This document shows positions 23,822 through 35,524 of a stretch of DNA of 64,000 bases, piece after piece. Source of the DNA: Halopseudomonas phragmitis (GTDB lineage: Bacteria > Pseudomonadota > Gammaproteobacteria > Pseudomonadales > Pseudomonadaceae); contig NZ_CP020100.1 in the NCBI RefSeq assembly GCF_002056295.1, positions 2,751,501 to 2,815,500 of the forward strand, in the 5' to 3' direction. Each line of letters opens with the position of its first letter. Position 1 is the stretch's first letter. A program made the position numbers and the translations under genes. The notes below the pieces were generated by a model that worked only from the letters and a program-made list of their open reading frames with translations, was not told the DNA's origin and searched no databases.

Positions 23822-23856
23822 CTGTGTTTTTATCCAGTAACTGTGATTATATACAG
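23822..23856. promoter_or_regulatory. Two tandem LexA boxes
   Basis: CTGTGATTATATACAG at 23841-23856 fits CTGT-N8-ACAG exactly. A second, CTGTGTTTTTATCCAG at 23822-23837, keeps CTG-N10-CAG with one deviation from CTGT-N8-ACAG. Centres are 19 bp apart, about two helical turns, which would suit side-by-side dimers. The first covers the lexA -10 element. Confidence 0.9.
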
Positions 23857-23873
23857 TTATCACCGTGAGGCAA
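23846..23873 (-). promoter_or_regulatory. lexA promoter
   Basis: On the minus strand, TTGCCT (23868-23873) and TATAAT (23846-23851) are separated by 16 bp. This is a near-consensus sigma-70 promoter, with the -10 buried in the LexA box at 23841-23856. Confidence 0.8.
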
Positions 23874-23947
23874 GAGTCTTGTCAGACACGGTTCTACTGG
23901 TTAAAAGGTAACTACCGGATAAAAACAGTACTGGTTCCTGAATTGAC

Positions 23948-23977
23948 TTGACAGTCAGGATGTTTGAAACGTATGTT
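23948..23977 (+). promoter_or_regulatory. psrA promoter
   Basis: TTGACA at 23948-23953 and TATGTT at 23972-23977, with an 18-bp spacer. The PsrA palindrome lies over the spacer and -10, consistent with autorepression. Confidence 0.65.
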
Positions 23978-23984
23978 TCAAACA
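23961..23984. promoter_or_regulatory. PsrA operator (perfect palindrome)
   Basis: TGTTTGAAAC (23961-23970), GTAT, GTTTCAAACA (23975-23984): 10-bp perfect arms with the PsrA core GAAAC-N4-GTTTC. It is 27 bp upstream of the psrA start. Confidence 0.88.
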
Positions 23985-24011
23985 TCTGTTTGTATTTTGG
24001 GAGCTGCCTTA

Positions 24012-24698
24012 ATGGCCCAGTCGGAAACTGTTGAACGTATCCTGGACGCCGCCGAGCAATTGTTCGCGGAAAAAGGCTTTGCTGAGACCTCCCTGCGTTT
24101 GATTACCAGCAAGGCCGGGGTCAACCTGGCGGCGGTCAATTACCACTTCGGTTCAAAGAAGGCGCTGATTCAAGCGGTCTTCGTGCGTTTTCTCAACCCC
24201 TTCGTTGCAAGCCTTGAGCAGGAGCTTGATCGTCATCAGCGTGAAGGCGGCAGTTCGTTGTCTCTGGAGGAGCTGCTGGAGATGCTGGTGCGCCAGGCCT
24301 TGGCAGTTAAGCCTCGCAGCGGCAATGACCTGTCGATCTTCATGCGTCTGCTCGGGCTGGCTTTCAGTCAGAGTCAGGGCCACTTGCGCAAATACCTGGG
24401 AGAGGTCTACGGCAAGGTATTCCACCGCTATATGCACTTTCTGATGCAGGCGGCGCCGCAACTGCCACCCCAGGAGCTGTTCTGGCGAGTGCATTTCATG
24501 CTTGGCAGTGCCGCGTTCACCATGTCCAGCATGAAGGCTTTGCGTGCCATTGCCGAGTCTGAGTTCGGCAGCCAGGCCGGGGTCGATGATGTGCTGCATC
24601 TGATGGTACCTTTCCTTGCCGCTGGAATGCGTGCTGAAGGCTCCGGGCTGCCCGGTGGCAGTGACCCGCGCCGCGGTGAATTGCTCGAAAGGGTCTGA
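24012..24698 (+). CDS. psrA: TetR-family regulator PsrA
   Basis: 228 residues from the ATG at 24012, with GGGAG at 23999 spaced 8 nt. An upstream in-frame TTG at 23964 would put the operator inside the gene and is rejected. The N-terminal TetR helix-turn-helix (about 10-55; LITSKAGVNLAAVNYHFGSK) is followed by a helical ligand domain. In P. aeruginosa PsrA senses long-chain fatty acids, represses fadBA and itself, and activates rpoS. The perfect palindrome over its promoter supports the identification. Confidence 0.9.
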   Translation: MAQSETVERILDAAEQLFAEKGFAETSLRLITSKAGVNLAAVNYHFGSKKALIQAVFVRFLNPFVASLEQELDRHQREGGSSLSLEELLEMLVRQALAVKPRSGNDLSIFMRLLGLAFSQSQGHLRKYLGEVYGKVFHRYMHFLMQAAPQLPPQELFWRVHFMLGSAAFTMSSMKALRAIAESEFGSQAGVDDVLHLMVPFLAAGMRAEGSGLPGGSDPRRGELLERV

Positions 24699-24755
24699 CG
24701 GCCCTTATCAGTTTCCCGTCTATCCGTTATGGTGTGCACTTTCCCGGAGGTGCGC

Positions 24756-25274
24756 ATGCAACTGGATCTGATCCGCATATCCTTGTCAGAACAGACCCTG
24801 ACCGGCTATCAGGCCGGTCAGGCGGTTTGCCATTTCCCGGTCTCGACCGCAGTCAATGGCGCCGGAGAGCGTGAGGGTTCGGGCTGTACGCCTCGGGGGC
24901 GACACCGCATCCGGGCGCGGATTGGTGATGGTCAGCCGTTGCGGGCGGTGTTTGTCGGGCGACGTCCAACCGGTGAGCTGTGGTCGCCGGAACTGGCTGC
25001 GCAGTACCCCCGGCGCGACTGGATTCTGACCAGAATTCTCTGGCTGTGTGGCGAGCAACCCGGCTTCAACCGTGGCGGCGATTGTGATTCCCAGCGTCGC
25101 TATATCTATCTGCATGGCACCGCCGACGACCAGCCAATGGGTGTTGCGCGTTCCCATGGCTGCATTCGCCTGCGTAACCAGGACATGCTGGAACTCTTCG
25201 AGCTGACGCCGGTCGGTTGCCAGGTAATTATTGATGACGGGGCGACAGGCCCCCTGACTGGAGATTCTGCTTGA
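24756..25274 (+). CDS. L,D-transpeptidase (YkuD domain)
   Basis: 172 residues; the ATG at 24756 follows GGAGG by 5 nt. It has a single YkuD catalytic domain with the signature HGCIRL (about residue 136) preceded by IYLHGTADD, carrying the active-site Cys and His. The family forms 3-3 peptidoglycan cross-links or attaches lipoproteins. No signal peptide is obvious, so export or a cytosolic hydrolase role (as for some recycling-type L,D-carboxypeptidase relatives) is unsettled. It overlaps nagZ by 4 bp, linking it to peptidoglycan recycling. Confidence 0.85.
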   Translation: MQLDLIRISLSEQTLTGYQAGQAVCHFPVSTAVNGAGEREGSGCTPRGRHRIRARIGDGQPLRAVFVGRRPTGELWSPELAAQYPRRDWILTRILWLCGEQPGFNRGGDCDSQRRYIYLHGTADDQPMGVARSHGCIRLRNQDMLELFELTPVGCQVIIDDGATGPLTGDSA

Positions 25275-26275
25275 CTCATGCTTCCTTGATGCTGGATGTG
25301 GCTGGAACCTGGCTGACCCCGGACGACCGTCAGTTGTTGCGCCAGCCTGAAGTTGGCGGTCTGATTCTGTTTGCTCGCAATACCGAGTCGCCGACCCAGG
25401 TCCGTGAGCTGGTTCGCTCCATTCGTGCATTGCGCCCGGATATGCTGATCGCCATCGATCAGGAGGGCGGTCGGGTGCAGCGTCTGCGCCGCGATGTATT
25501 GCGCCTGCCGCCACTGCGCGAAATCGGCTTGCGAGCCGGGGAGCAGGCGTCACAGGTGGCGCGTCAGGCGGCCTGGCTGATGGCGACCGAGATGTTGGCC
25601 TGCGGTATTGATATCAGCTTCGCGCCGGTGCTGGATCTGGACTATGGTCGCAGCCAGGTCATTGGTGATAGGGCTCTGGGCCGTGATCCTGATCAGGTCA
25701 GCCAGTTGGGTCGGGCCTACATCGAGGGCTTGCAGGCCGCGGGTATGGCTGCTACTGGCAAGCATTTTCCCGGTCACGGCTGGGCTGAGGCCGACTCGCA
25801 TTTTGCCTTGCCGGTTGATGAGCGTAGCGAAGCCGAGATCCGCGCCACGGATCTCAAGCCGTTCGCGGCACTGGCGCCGTTGCTCGACGGCATTATGCCC
25901 GCGCATGTGGTGTATCCGGCCGTCGATGAGTTGCCGGCGGGGTTTTCCAGACGCTGGTTGCAGCAGATCCTGCGTGCCGAGCTGGGCTTTGATGGGGTGA
26001 TCTTCAGCGACGATCTGACCATGGCCGGTGCTCACGCCGTGGGTGGCATGCCGGAGCGGGTCGATGCCGCTCTGCATTCGGGCTGCGACATGCTGCTGGT
26101 ATGCAATGACCGGGCGGCGGCTGAGCAGGCGCTGGTGCACTGTCAGCAGCGCGGGATCAGCGAGCCGCTACGCCTGGCCAGGATGTTGGCCCGCTCGCGC
26201 CCGGGGCTGGATTACAAGGCATTGCCGAACTGGTCGCAGGCAGTGCATGACTTGAAGCAATGGGAGTTGGTGTAA
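25271..26275 (+). CDS. nagZ: beta-N-acetylhexosaminidase NagZ
   Basis: 334 residues, glycoside hydrolase family 3, cytoplasmic. It removes GlcNAc from anhydro-muropeptides in cell-wall recycling, generating AmpR-activating products. The signature KHFPGHGWAEADSH holds the catalytic His loop, and the later VIFSDDLTMAGA contains the nucleophile Asp. The start is a TTG (25271) overlapping the preceding stop as TTGA; the resulting N-terminus THASLMLDVAGTWLT lines up in length with known NagZ, which supports it over the ATG 18 bp later. Confidence 0.93.
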   Translation: MTHASLMLDVAGTWLTPDDRQLLRQPEVGGLILFARNTESPTQVRELVRSIRALRPDMLIAIDQEGGRVQRLRRDVLRLPPLREIGLRAGEQASQVARQAAWLMATEMLACGIDISFAPVLDLDYGRSQVIGDRALGRDPDQVSQLGRAYIEGLQAAGMAATGKHFPGHGWAEADSHFALPVDERSEAEIRATDLKPFAALAPLLDGIMPAHVVYPAVDELPAGFSRRWLQQILRAELGFDGVIFSDDLTMAGAHAVGGMPERVDAALHSGCDMLLVCNDRAAAEQALVHCQQRGISEPLRLARMLARSRPGLDYKALPNWSQAVHDLKQWELV

Positions 26276-26277
26276 CT

Positions 26278-28166
<1,889 letters not shown>

Positions 28167-28233
28167 GGTACCTGAACGGGGAGAGCCGCTGCGACACCCT
28201 CTGACTCGGGCGTCGAGCGGCCGATTGGCTGGC

Positions 28234-28791
28234 TTACAGGCGTGACACCCGTATCAGCATGCCCATGCCCTGGTGGTCCAGGTAGTGGACTTCGTCCACG
28301 CGCAGGCGACGATTCTGGCGCAGGTGCTCACTGACGGCCTGACCCTGCACATTGTGATTGAGCCAGAAGCTTACATCGGCCTCCAGGGCCCGTTCCTGAC
28401 TCAGGCGGACCAGGCCCTGCACTGGATAAATCCCCAGGGCGTTTTCCGTGCCGCTGGTCACGGCCACACGCAAGCTATCGTCGGCAGGCTGTTCCCAGGC
28501 CTTGTGCAGTCTGACCCGGTAACCCTGATCGTTCAGCCGGCGTGCCTCTGTGCCAAGCCGGTAGCGGGTCTGGTCGATATTGCGTACATCGCTGCGGGCG
28601 GTGCTGTCGAGCAGCACTGCGCGCTCAGCCCAGTCCGATCCGGGGCCCTGACCCGCTGCCAGTTGGCCGGAGGCCTGGCTGAATACCACCACTTCAACCT
28701 GATAGATCTGCTCGCTTTGGGCCTGGGCCAGGCCGGCCCAGCCGAGGGCCAGGATCAGCAGCAGGGTGAAGATGCGCAGGGGGTGATTCAT
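28234..28791 (-). CDS. CsiV-family secreted protein
   Basis: 185 residues. A signal peptide (MNHPLRIFTLLLILALG..AQAQ) is followed by YQVEVVVFSQ, typical of the CsiV family (named from a Shewanella SOS-associated division factor). It carries a conserved tail VDEVHYLDHQGMGMLIRVSRL. A periplasmic, probably peptidoglycan-associated protein of poorly known role. It overlaps the mfd stop by ATGA and so is expressed with mfd. Confidence 0.8.
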   Translation of the reverse strand: MNHPLRIFTLLLILALGWAGLAQAQSEQIYQVEVVVFSQASGQLAAGQGPGSDWAERAVLLDSTARSDVRNIDQTRYRLGTEARRLNDQGYRVRLHKAWEQPADDSLRVAVTSGTENALGIYPVQGLVRLSQERALEADVSFWLNHNVQGQAVSEHLRQNRRLRVDEVHYLDHQGMGMLIRVSRL

Positions 28792-31700
28792 GGGCGTTTT
28801 CCTTTGCCGGTTGTTTCTGTGGGTTGTTGCAGGCGATCAATCAGGGCTTCAAGCGTGTTCAGACGCAGCTCGGCATTGCCCATGGGGGCATTGAAGCGGA
28901 ATATGGTAGCGCCTTCAAGCCGGTAGCGTTGTGGGCTGTCCTGAATCAGTCGTACCAGCGTCAGTGGGTCGACTGCGGTGTTGGTGCCGAATTCCAGGCG
29001 ACCATGTTCGGGGCCAACATCGACCTTGACCACGCCCAGTGGTTCGCAGCGCAGTTTCAGCGAGGTTACCCGGAACAGAGTCTTGACTGGTTCGGGCAGC
29101 AGGCCGAAGCGGTCGATCATTTCCACCTGCAGGTCTTTGAGTTGCTCATCGTCGCCGGCGTTGGCGATGCGCTTGTAGAGAATTAGTCGCGCATGTACGT
29201 CGGGCAGGTAGTCGTCAGGAATCAACGCAGGTAGACGCAGGTTGATGTCAGGTCCGCCGGACAACGGCTGTTCCAGCTCTGGCTGCTTGCCCTGCTGGAT
29301 GGCTTTGACCGCGCGCTCGAGCATTTCCATGTACAAGGTGAAGCCAACGGCTTGAATCTGGCCGCTCTGGCCATCGCCCAGCAGTTCGCCAGCGCCGCGG
29401 ATTTCCAGATCGTGGGTGGCCAGGGTGAAACCCGCGCCCAAGTCCTGGGCAGCGGCAATGGCCTCCAGGCGTTTTTCCGCATCGCTGGTGACTTTTTTGC
29501 CATGTGGGGTCAGCAGGTAGGCGTAGGCCTGGTGGTGACTGCGCCCGACCCGGCCGCGTAGCTGATGCAACTGGGCCAGGCCGAATTTGTCGGCGCGTTC
29601 GATAATGATGGTGTTGGCGCTGGGTACGTCGATCCCTGTTTCAATGATGGTCGAGGTCACCAGAACGTTGAAGCGGCGATGATAGAAGTCGCGCATGACC
29701 TGTTCCAGCGCGCGTTCGGGCATCTGGCCATGACTGATGCCGATCCTGGCTTCGGGTACCAGTTCGGCCAGATCGGCAGCACACTTCTCGATGGTTTCCA
29801 CCTCGTTGTGCAGGAAGTACACCTGGCCGCCGCGCAGCAGTTCGCGCAGAATCGCCTCCTTGACCACTGCCGGCTGTTGCTGCATGACGAAGGTCTTTAC
29901 CGACAGCCGGCGGGCCGGCGGGGTGGCGATGATCGACAGGTCGCGCATGCCGGACATTGCCATGTTCAGGGTTCGCGGAATTGGCGTGGCGGTCAGGGTA
30001 AGTACGTCGACCTCGCTTCGCAGCGCCTTGAGGCGTTCCTTCTGGCGCACGCCAAAGCGGTGTTCTTCATCGATGATTACCAGGCCAAGATCCTTGAACT
30101 GAATGTCGTCCTGCAGCAGCTTGTGGGTGCCGATGATGATGTCGACTTTGCCTTCGCCCAGCTCGCTGATGGCGCTCTTGACCTCTTTGCCCGATTTGAA
30201 CCGGGACATGACTTCGACCTTGACCGGCCAGTCGGCAAAGCGGTCACGGAAGCTGTTGTAGTGCTGCTGAGCCAGCAGGGTAGTGGGTACCAGTACCGCT
30301 ACCTGCTTGCCGCTGTGGACGGCGATGAACGCGGCGCGCATGGCGACTTCGGTCTTGCCGAAGCCGACATCGCCGCAGACCAGGCGATCCATGGGTTTGT
30401 TGCTAAGCATGTCGTTGATGACCGCCTCGATCGCAGCCTGCTGGTCGGCGGTCTCCTCGAACGGAAAGGCTTCGGCGAAGGCCTGATAATCACGCTCGGG
30501 ATGGGCGAAGCTGAAGCCCTTGCGTGCGGCACGGCGGGCGTAGACGTCGAGCAGTTCGGCGGCTACGTCGCGGACCTGCTCGGCAGCCTTGCGCTTGGCT
30601 TTCTGCCACTGTTCGGAGCCAAGCCGGTGCAGTGGCGCGCTGTCGTCCTCGGCACCGCTGTAGCGGGCGATCAGGTGCAGGTTGGAGACCGGAACGTAGA
30701 GCTTGGCCTCGTCGGCGTATTCGAGCATCAGGAACTCGGCCTGCTGATCGTCGATTTCCAGATTGGTCAGTCCGCGATAGCGTCCAACGCCATGGTCGAT
30801 ATGCACCACCGGGGCGCCTTCGCGCAGTTCGGTGAGGTTGCGGATGACTGCATCGCCCAAGTCGGTCGCCTTGCCGCGCCGACGGCGCTGCATGACCCGC
30901 TGGCCAAACAGCTGGCTTTCGGCGATCAGCGCTACTGGCGGGTGTTCGCAGATCAGGCCCTGGTCAATCGGCGCGATCAGCAGGCCAAGGCGGCTGTCAC
31001 TGGCAAGAAAGGCTGGCCAGTCTTCGAACGCCTCCGGGCTCAGTTCGGCCGGCTTGAACAGGTCGAGCAACGCCTCCCGGCGCCCAGCAGTTTCGGCGAT
31101 GAAGGCGATCCGTCCGGGAAACCGGTCGATGAAACCGAGCAGCGCCTCGAGCGGCTGTTCACGCTTGTTATCGACCGTCAGCTCGGGGGGCTGGGGGCAG
31201 GCAAAGATACTGTGACCGACGGCGGCCGGTTGCTGGTTCTGATGGCAGATGACCCGAGGGTACTGCTTGATCTTGGCGAAGCACTCTTCAACGGCGAGAA
31301 ATAGTGCACTGGGCGGCAACAGGGGCCGGGTCGGGTCGATGCGCTGGTCTTCATAGCGGCTGCGTACGTCCTGCCAGAAATGCTCTGCGGCTGCTTCGAT
31401 CTCCGGCAGGCTGAAAAGCTGGGTGTTGGCCGGAAGGTAGTCGAACAGGGTGCCCAACTCGTCAAAGAACAGCGGCAGGTAATACTCAATGCCTGGTGGT
31501 ACCAGACCTTCGCTCAGGTCCTGATAAATCGGACAGCGCCGGTAGTCGACATCGAAGCGCTCGCGGAAACGGGCGCGAAAGCCGGTCAGGGCTGACTTGT
31601 CGAGCGGGAATTCCTTGGCCGGCAACAGGTGAATACGTTCGACCTTGTCGATCGAGCGTTGGGTTTCCGGGTCGAAGGTGCGCAGGGTTTCGATATCGTC

Positions 31701-32279
31701 ATCGAACAGGTCGATCCGGTAGGGTAGTCGACTACCCATCGGGTAGAGATCGAGCAGGGCGCCGCGGACGGCGTAGTCGCCATGTTCATAAACAGTGTCG
31801 ACGCAGCGGTAGCCGGCGGCGTCCAGATCCAGGCGCATGGCTTCCATGTCCAGCCGCTGACCAACTTCGAGCATCAGTACCGAGCCGGCCAGAAAGCCGC
31901 GCGGGGCAATGCGCTGTAGCAGAGTGGTCATGGGGACGACCAGAATGCCCTGTTTGACCTGGGGTAACTGGTGCAAGGCCCTCAGGCGCTGGGAGATGAT
32001 GTCCTGGTGTGGTGAGAAACGGTCGTAGGCCAGGGTTTCCCAGTCCGGAAAACTGAGTACTGGCAGTGCCGGGGCAAAGAATCTCAGTTCTCGCTCCAGC
32101 CGGTCAGCTTCGGCGCTGTCCTTGGTGATGACCAGGCTCAGGCCCGAGTGGGTGCTGGCGGCTTCGGCGATAGCCAACGCCTGGGCGGCGCCCTGGAGCC
32201 CGCTCCAAAGGCTGCGGGTCTGGCTGAGCTCGGGAAGAGTGAGGATCGTCGGTGTGGACGGCATGCCGGTCAGGTCCAT
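28788..32279 (-). CDS. mfd: Transcription-repair coupling factor Mfd
   Basis: 1163 residues, full length. It removes stalled RNA polymerase at lesions and recruits UvrA. Domains: UvrB-homology region (1-350; FFAPALPVLSFPDWETLAYD), the RNA-polymerase interaction domain (about 480-560; LREGAPVVHIDHGVGRY), a RecG-like translocase with Walker A GDVGFGKTEVAMR and Walker B DEEHRFG, TATPIPRTL, the helicase VI motif QLRGRVGRS, and the C-terminal TRCF domain. The start may be this ATG or another five codons later (32264); neither has a strong ribosome site. Confidence 0.96.
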   Translation of the reverse strand: MDLTGMPSTPTILTLPELSQTRSLWSGLQGAAQALAIAEAASTHSGLSLVITKDSAEADRLERELRFFAPALPVLSFPDWETLAYDRFSPHQDIISQRLRALHQLPQVKQGILVVPMTTLLQRIAPRGFLAGSVLMLEVGQRLDMEAMRLDLDAAGYRCVDTVYEHGDYAVRGALLDLYPMGSRLPYRIDLFDDDIETLRTFDPETQRSIDKVERIHLLPAKEFPLDKSALTGFRARFRERFDVDYRRCPIYQDLSEGLVPPGIEYYLPLFFDELGTLFDYLPANTQLFSLPEIEAAAEHFWQDVRSRYEDQRIDPTRPLLPPSALFLAVEECFAKIKQYPRVICHQNQQPAAVGHSIFACPQPPELTVDNKREQPLEALLGFIDRFPGRIAFIAETAGRREALLDLFKPAELSPEAFEDWPAFLASDSRLGLLIAPIDQGLICEHPPVALIAESQLFGQRVMQRRRRGKATDLGDAVIRNLTELREGAPVVHIDHGVGRYRGLTNLEIDDQQAEFLMLEYADEAKLYVPVSNLHLIARYSGAEDDSAPLHRLGSEQWQKAKRKAAEQVRDVAAELLDVYARRAARKGFSFAHPERDYQAFAEAFPFEETADQQAAIEAVINDMLSNKPMDRLVCGDVGFGKTEVAMRAAFIAVHSGKQVAVLVPTTLLAQQHYNSFRDRFADWPVKVEVMSRFKSGKEVKSAISELGEGKVDIIIGTHKLLQDDIQFKDLGLVIIDEEHRFGVRQKERLKALRSEVDVLTLTATPIPRTLNMAMSGMRDLSIIATPPARRLSVKTFVMQQQPAVVKEAILRELLRGGQVYFLHNEVETIEKCAADLAELVPEARIGISHGQMPERALEQVMRDFYHRRFNVLVTSTIIETGIDVPSANTIIIERADKFGLAQLHQLRGRVGRSHHQAYAYLLTPHGKKVTSDAEKRLEAIAAAQDLGAGFTLATHDLEIRGAGELLGDGQSGQIQAVGFTLYMEMLERAVKAIQQGKQPELEQPLSGGPDINLRLPALIPDDYLPDVHARLILYKRIANAGDDEQLKDLQVEMIDRFGLLPEPVKTLFRVTSLKLRCEPLGVVKVDVGPEHGRLEFGTNTAVDPLTLVRLIQDSPQRYRLEGATIFRFNAPMGNAELRLNTLEALIDRLQQPTETTGKGKRP

Positions 32280-32424
32280 TGCGAAAAGCCGCTAGTTTAA
32301 CTCCGTGTGCCGCTGTTGTGTTCAATCGCGTTTACGCACTTGCCGGGCTTGGTGATTGCCTCCTTGGGCGGTAAAACGCATAATATCGCCCCCTCAGTTT
32401 CTTAACGACTTGGAAGGTACAGCC

Positions 32425-33864
32425 GTGACTCAAGCCCAATTCGAGCAGTGTCTGGACAAATGGACAGAGCGTGAAGCCACCGCCGAGGCGATGATTCCCC
32501 TGATCGGGCGTCTCTACCGTGAACACAATGTGGTCACTTCCATCTACGGTCGCGGCCTGGTTAACCGTTCGGTGATCAGTATCCTCAAGTCGCACCGTTT
32601 CGCCCGTCAGATCGACGATGCCGAGCTGTCGGTGCGGGACAGCTACAAGATCATCCAGAAGTTGCTGGAACTGGATCTGGGCCCAGCCTCCATCGATCTG
32701 GCCCGCCTGATCGACAAGTTCAACAAGTCCGGTAGCGGTGATCTGGATGCCTTCCTGCGTCAGGAACTGGCCAGCGTCATTGGCCACAAGGGCGAGAAGC
32801 GTCAAGGCCGTGACGTGGTGCTGTATGGCTTCGGTCGCATCGGCCGCTTGCTGGCCCGGATTCTGGTCGAAAAGACCGGTGCTGGTGATGGCCTGCGCCT
32901 GCGCGCCATCGTCGTGCGCAAGGGTGCCGAGAACGATCTGGCCAAGCGCGCCAGCCTGCTGCGTCGTGATTCGGTGCATGGTTCGTTCCAGGGCACTATC
33001 ACCATCGATGAAGAAAACAACACCATTACTGCCAACGGTGTGCAGATCCAGGTGATTTACGCCAAGGATCCGTCGGCAGTCGACTACAGCCAGTACGGCA
33101 TTGAAGACGCTATCGTCGTCGATAATACCGGTGTCTGGCGCGACGAGGCCGGTCTGTCCCAGCACCTGGAGTGTAAGGGTGCCAGTCAGGTGGTGCTGAC
33201 TGCGCCGGGCAAGGGCAACATCAAGAACATCGTGCACGGCATCAACCATGCTGCGGTAACCCCGGATGACAAGATCATTTCTGCCGCTTCCTGTACAACC
33301 AACGCCATTGTGCCGGTGCTTAAGGCCATCAATGACAAGTTCGGTATCGTCAATGGCCACGTTGAGACTGTTCACTCGTACACCAACGACCAAAACCTGA
33401 TCGACAACTTCCACAAGGGCAATCGCCGTGGTCGTAGTGCTGCGTTGAACATGGTGATCACCGAGACCGGTGCCGCCAAGGCCGTGGCCAAGGCGCTGCC
33501 GGAGTTGACTGGAAAGCTGTCTGGTAACGCCATTCGGGTACCAACCCCGAACGTGTCGATGGCGATCCTGAATCTGAATCTGGAAAAGTCGACCAATCGC
33601 GACGAAGTCAACGAGTACCTGCGCCACATGGCTCTGCACTCGGACCTGCACAAGCAGATTGACTTCACCAACTCGCAGGAAGTGGTCTCGACTGACTTTG
33701 TAGGTTCGCGTCACGCGGGTGTGGTGGACGCCGAAGCGACCATCTGCAACGACAACCGGGTAATTCTCTACGTCTGGTACGACAACGAGTTTGGTTACAG
33801 CTGTCAGGTGGTGCGTATCCTGGAAGATATGGCCCATGTCAACCCGCCGGCTTTTCCGGCCTGA
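32425..33864 (+). CDS. gap: Glyceraldehyde-3-phosphate dehydrogenase, long GapB-like form
   Basis: 479 residues from a GTG at 32425, with GGAAGG at 32412-32417 as ribosome site. The catalytic domain starts around residue 130 (VVLYGFGRIGRLLARIL, the NAD(P) fold), with the active Cys in SAASCTTNAIVP and later GRSAALNM, WYDNEFGYS. The extra N-terminal about 130 residues are helical and not part of classical GAPDH, but are known in the pseudomonad homologue. It is divergent from mfd and closed by a UUCG-loop terminator. Cofactor preference and direction (gluconeogenic) are inferred. Confidence 0.9.
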   Translation: MTQAQFEQCLDKWTEREATAEAMIPLIGRLYREHNVVTSIYGRGLVNRSVISILKSHRFARQIDDAELSVRDSYKIIQKLLELDLGPASIDLARLIDKFNKSGSGDLDAFLRQELASVIGHKGEKRQGRDVVLYGFGRIGRLLARILVEKTGAGDGLRLRAIVVRKGAENDLAKRASLLRRDSVHGSFQGTITIDEENNTITANGVQIQVIYAKDPSAVDYSQYGIEDAIVVDNTGVWRDEAGLSQHLECKGASQVVLTAPGKGNIKNIVHGINHAAVTPDDKIISAASCTTNAIVPVLKAINDKFGIVNGHVETVHSYTNDQNLIDNFHKGNRRGRSAALNMVITETGAAKAVAKALPELTGKLSGNAIRVPTPNVSMAILNLNLEKSTNRDEVNEYLRHMALHSDLHKQIDFTNSQEVVSTDFVGSRHAGVVDAEATICNDNRVILYVWYDNEFGYSCQVVRILEDMAHVNPPAFPA

Positions 33865-33883
33865 GGTTGATGTGTAATGCAAG

Positions 33884-33906
33884 AAAGGCGCTTCGGCGCC
33901 TTTTTT
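33884..33906 (+). terminator. gap terminator
   Basis: GGCGC (33887-33891), loop TTCG, GCGCC (33896-33900), flanked by AAA and followed by six T. A compact UUCG-tetraloop intrinsic terminator 20 bp after the gap stop. Confidence 0.92.
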
Positions 33907-34000
33907 GTTGCTCGTCAGGGCGTATGCGGGCGTAGGGCGGTGTCGAGGACCTGCGGCTATTTGTCAAATTGATTTCGTAAACTAAAAAACCTGAAAAAAC

Positions 34001-34021
34001 CAATGGCTTGAGTAGCCATTG
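34001..34021. promoter_or_regulatory. Palindrome upstream of nqrA
   Basis: CAATGGCT (34001-34008), TGAGT, AGCCATTG (34014-34021), perfect 8-bp arms, 163 bp before the nqrA ATG. A TATACT hexamer follows at 34036-34041, where a -10 could lie. The size fits a dimeric regulator; the protein is unknown. Confidence 0.45.
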
Positions 34022-34174
34022 AGGGGCATGGTCTTTATACTTAGCGGGATTTTTTCCGGGGGTTTGTGGTCGCCTAGCCCTGATTCCGCCTCTGATGCCC
34101 TGTTCCGCATGTCGGAGGCCTGAGGATTTGTCTGGCTGGCTGCCCGCCCCTTAAAGATTCCAACCAGTGATTAG

Positions 34175-35521
<1,347 letters not shown>

Positions 35522-35524
35522 ACC

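Noticed and set aside
29565-31304. 579-codon frame opposite mfd
   Set aside because: Shadow of the intact Mfd helicase region.
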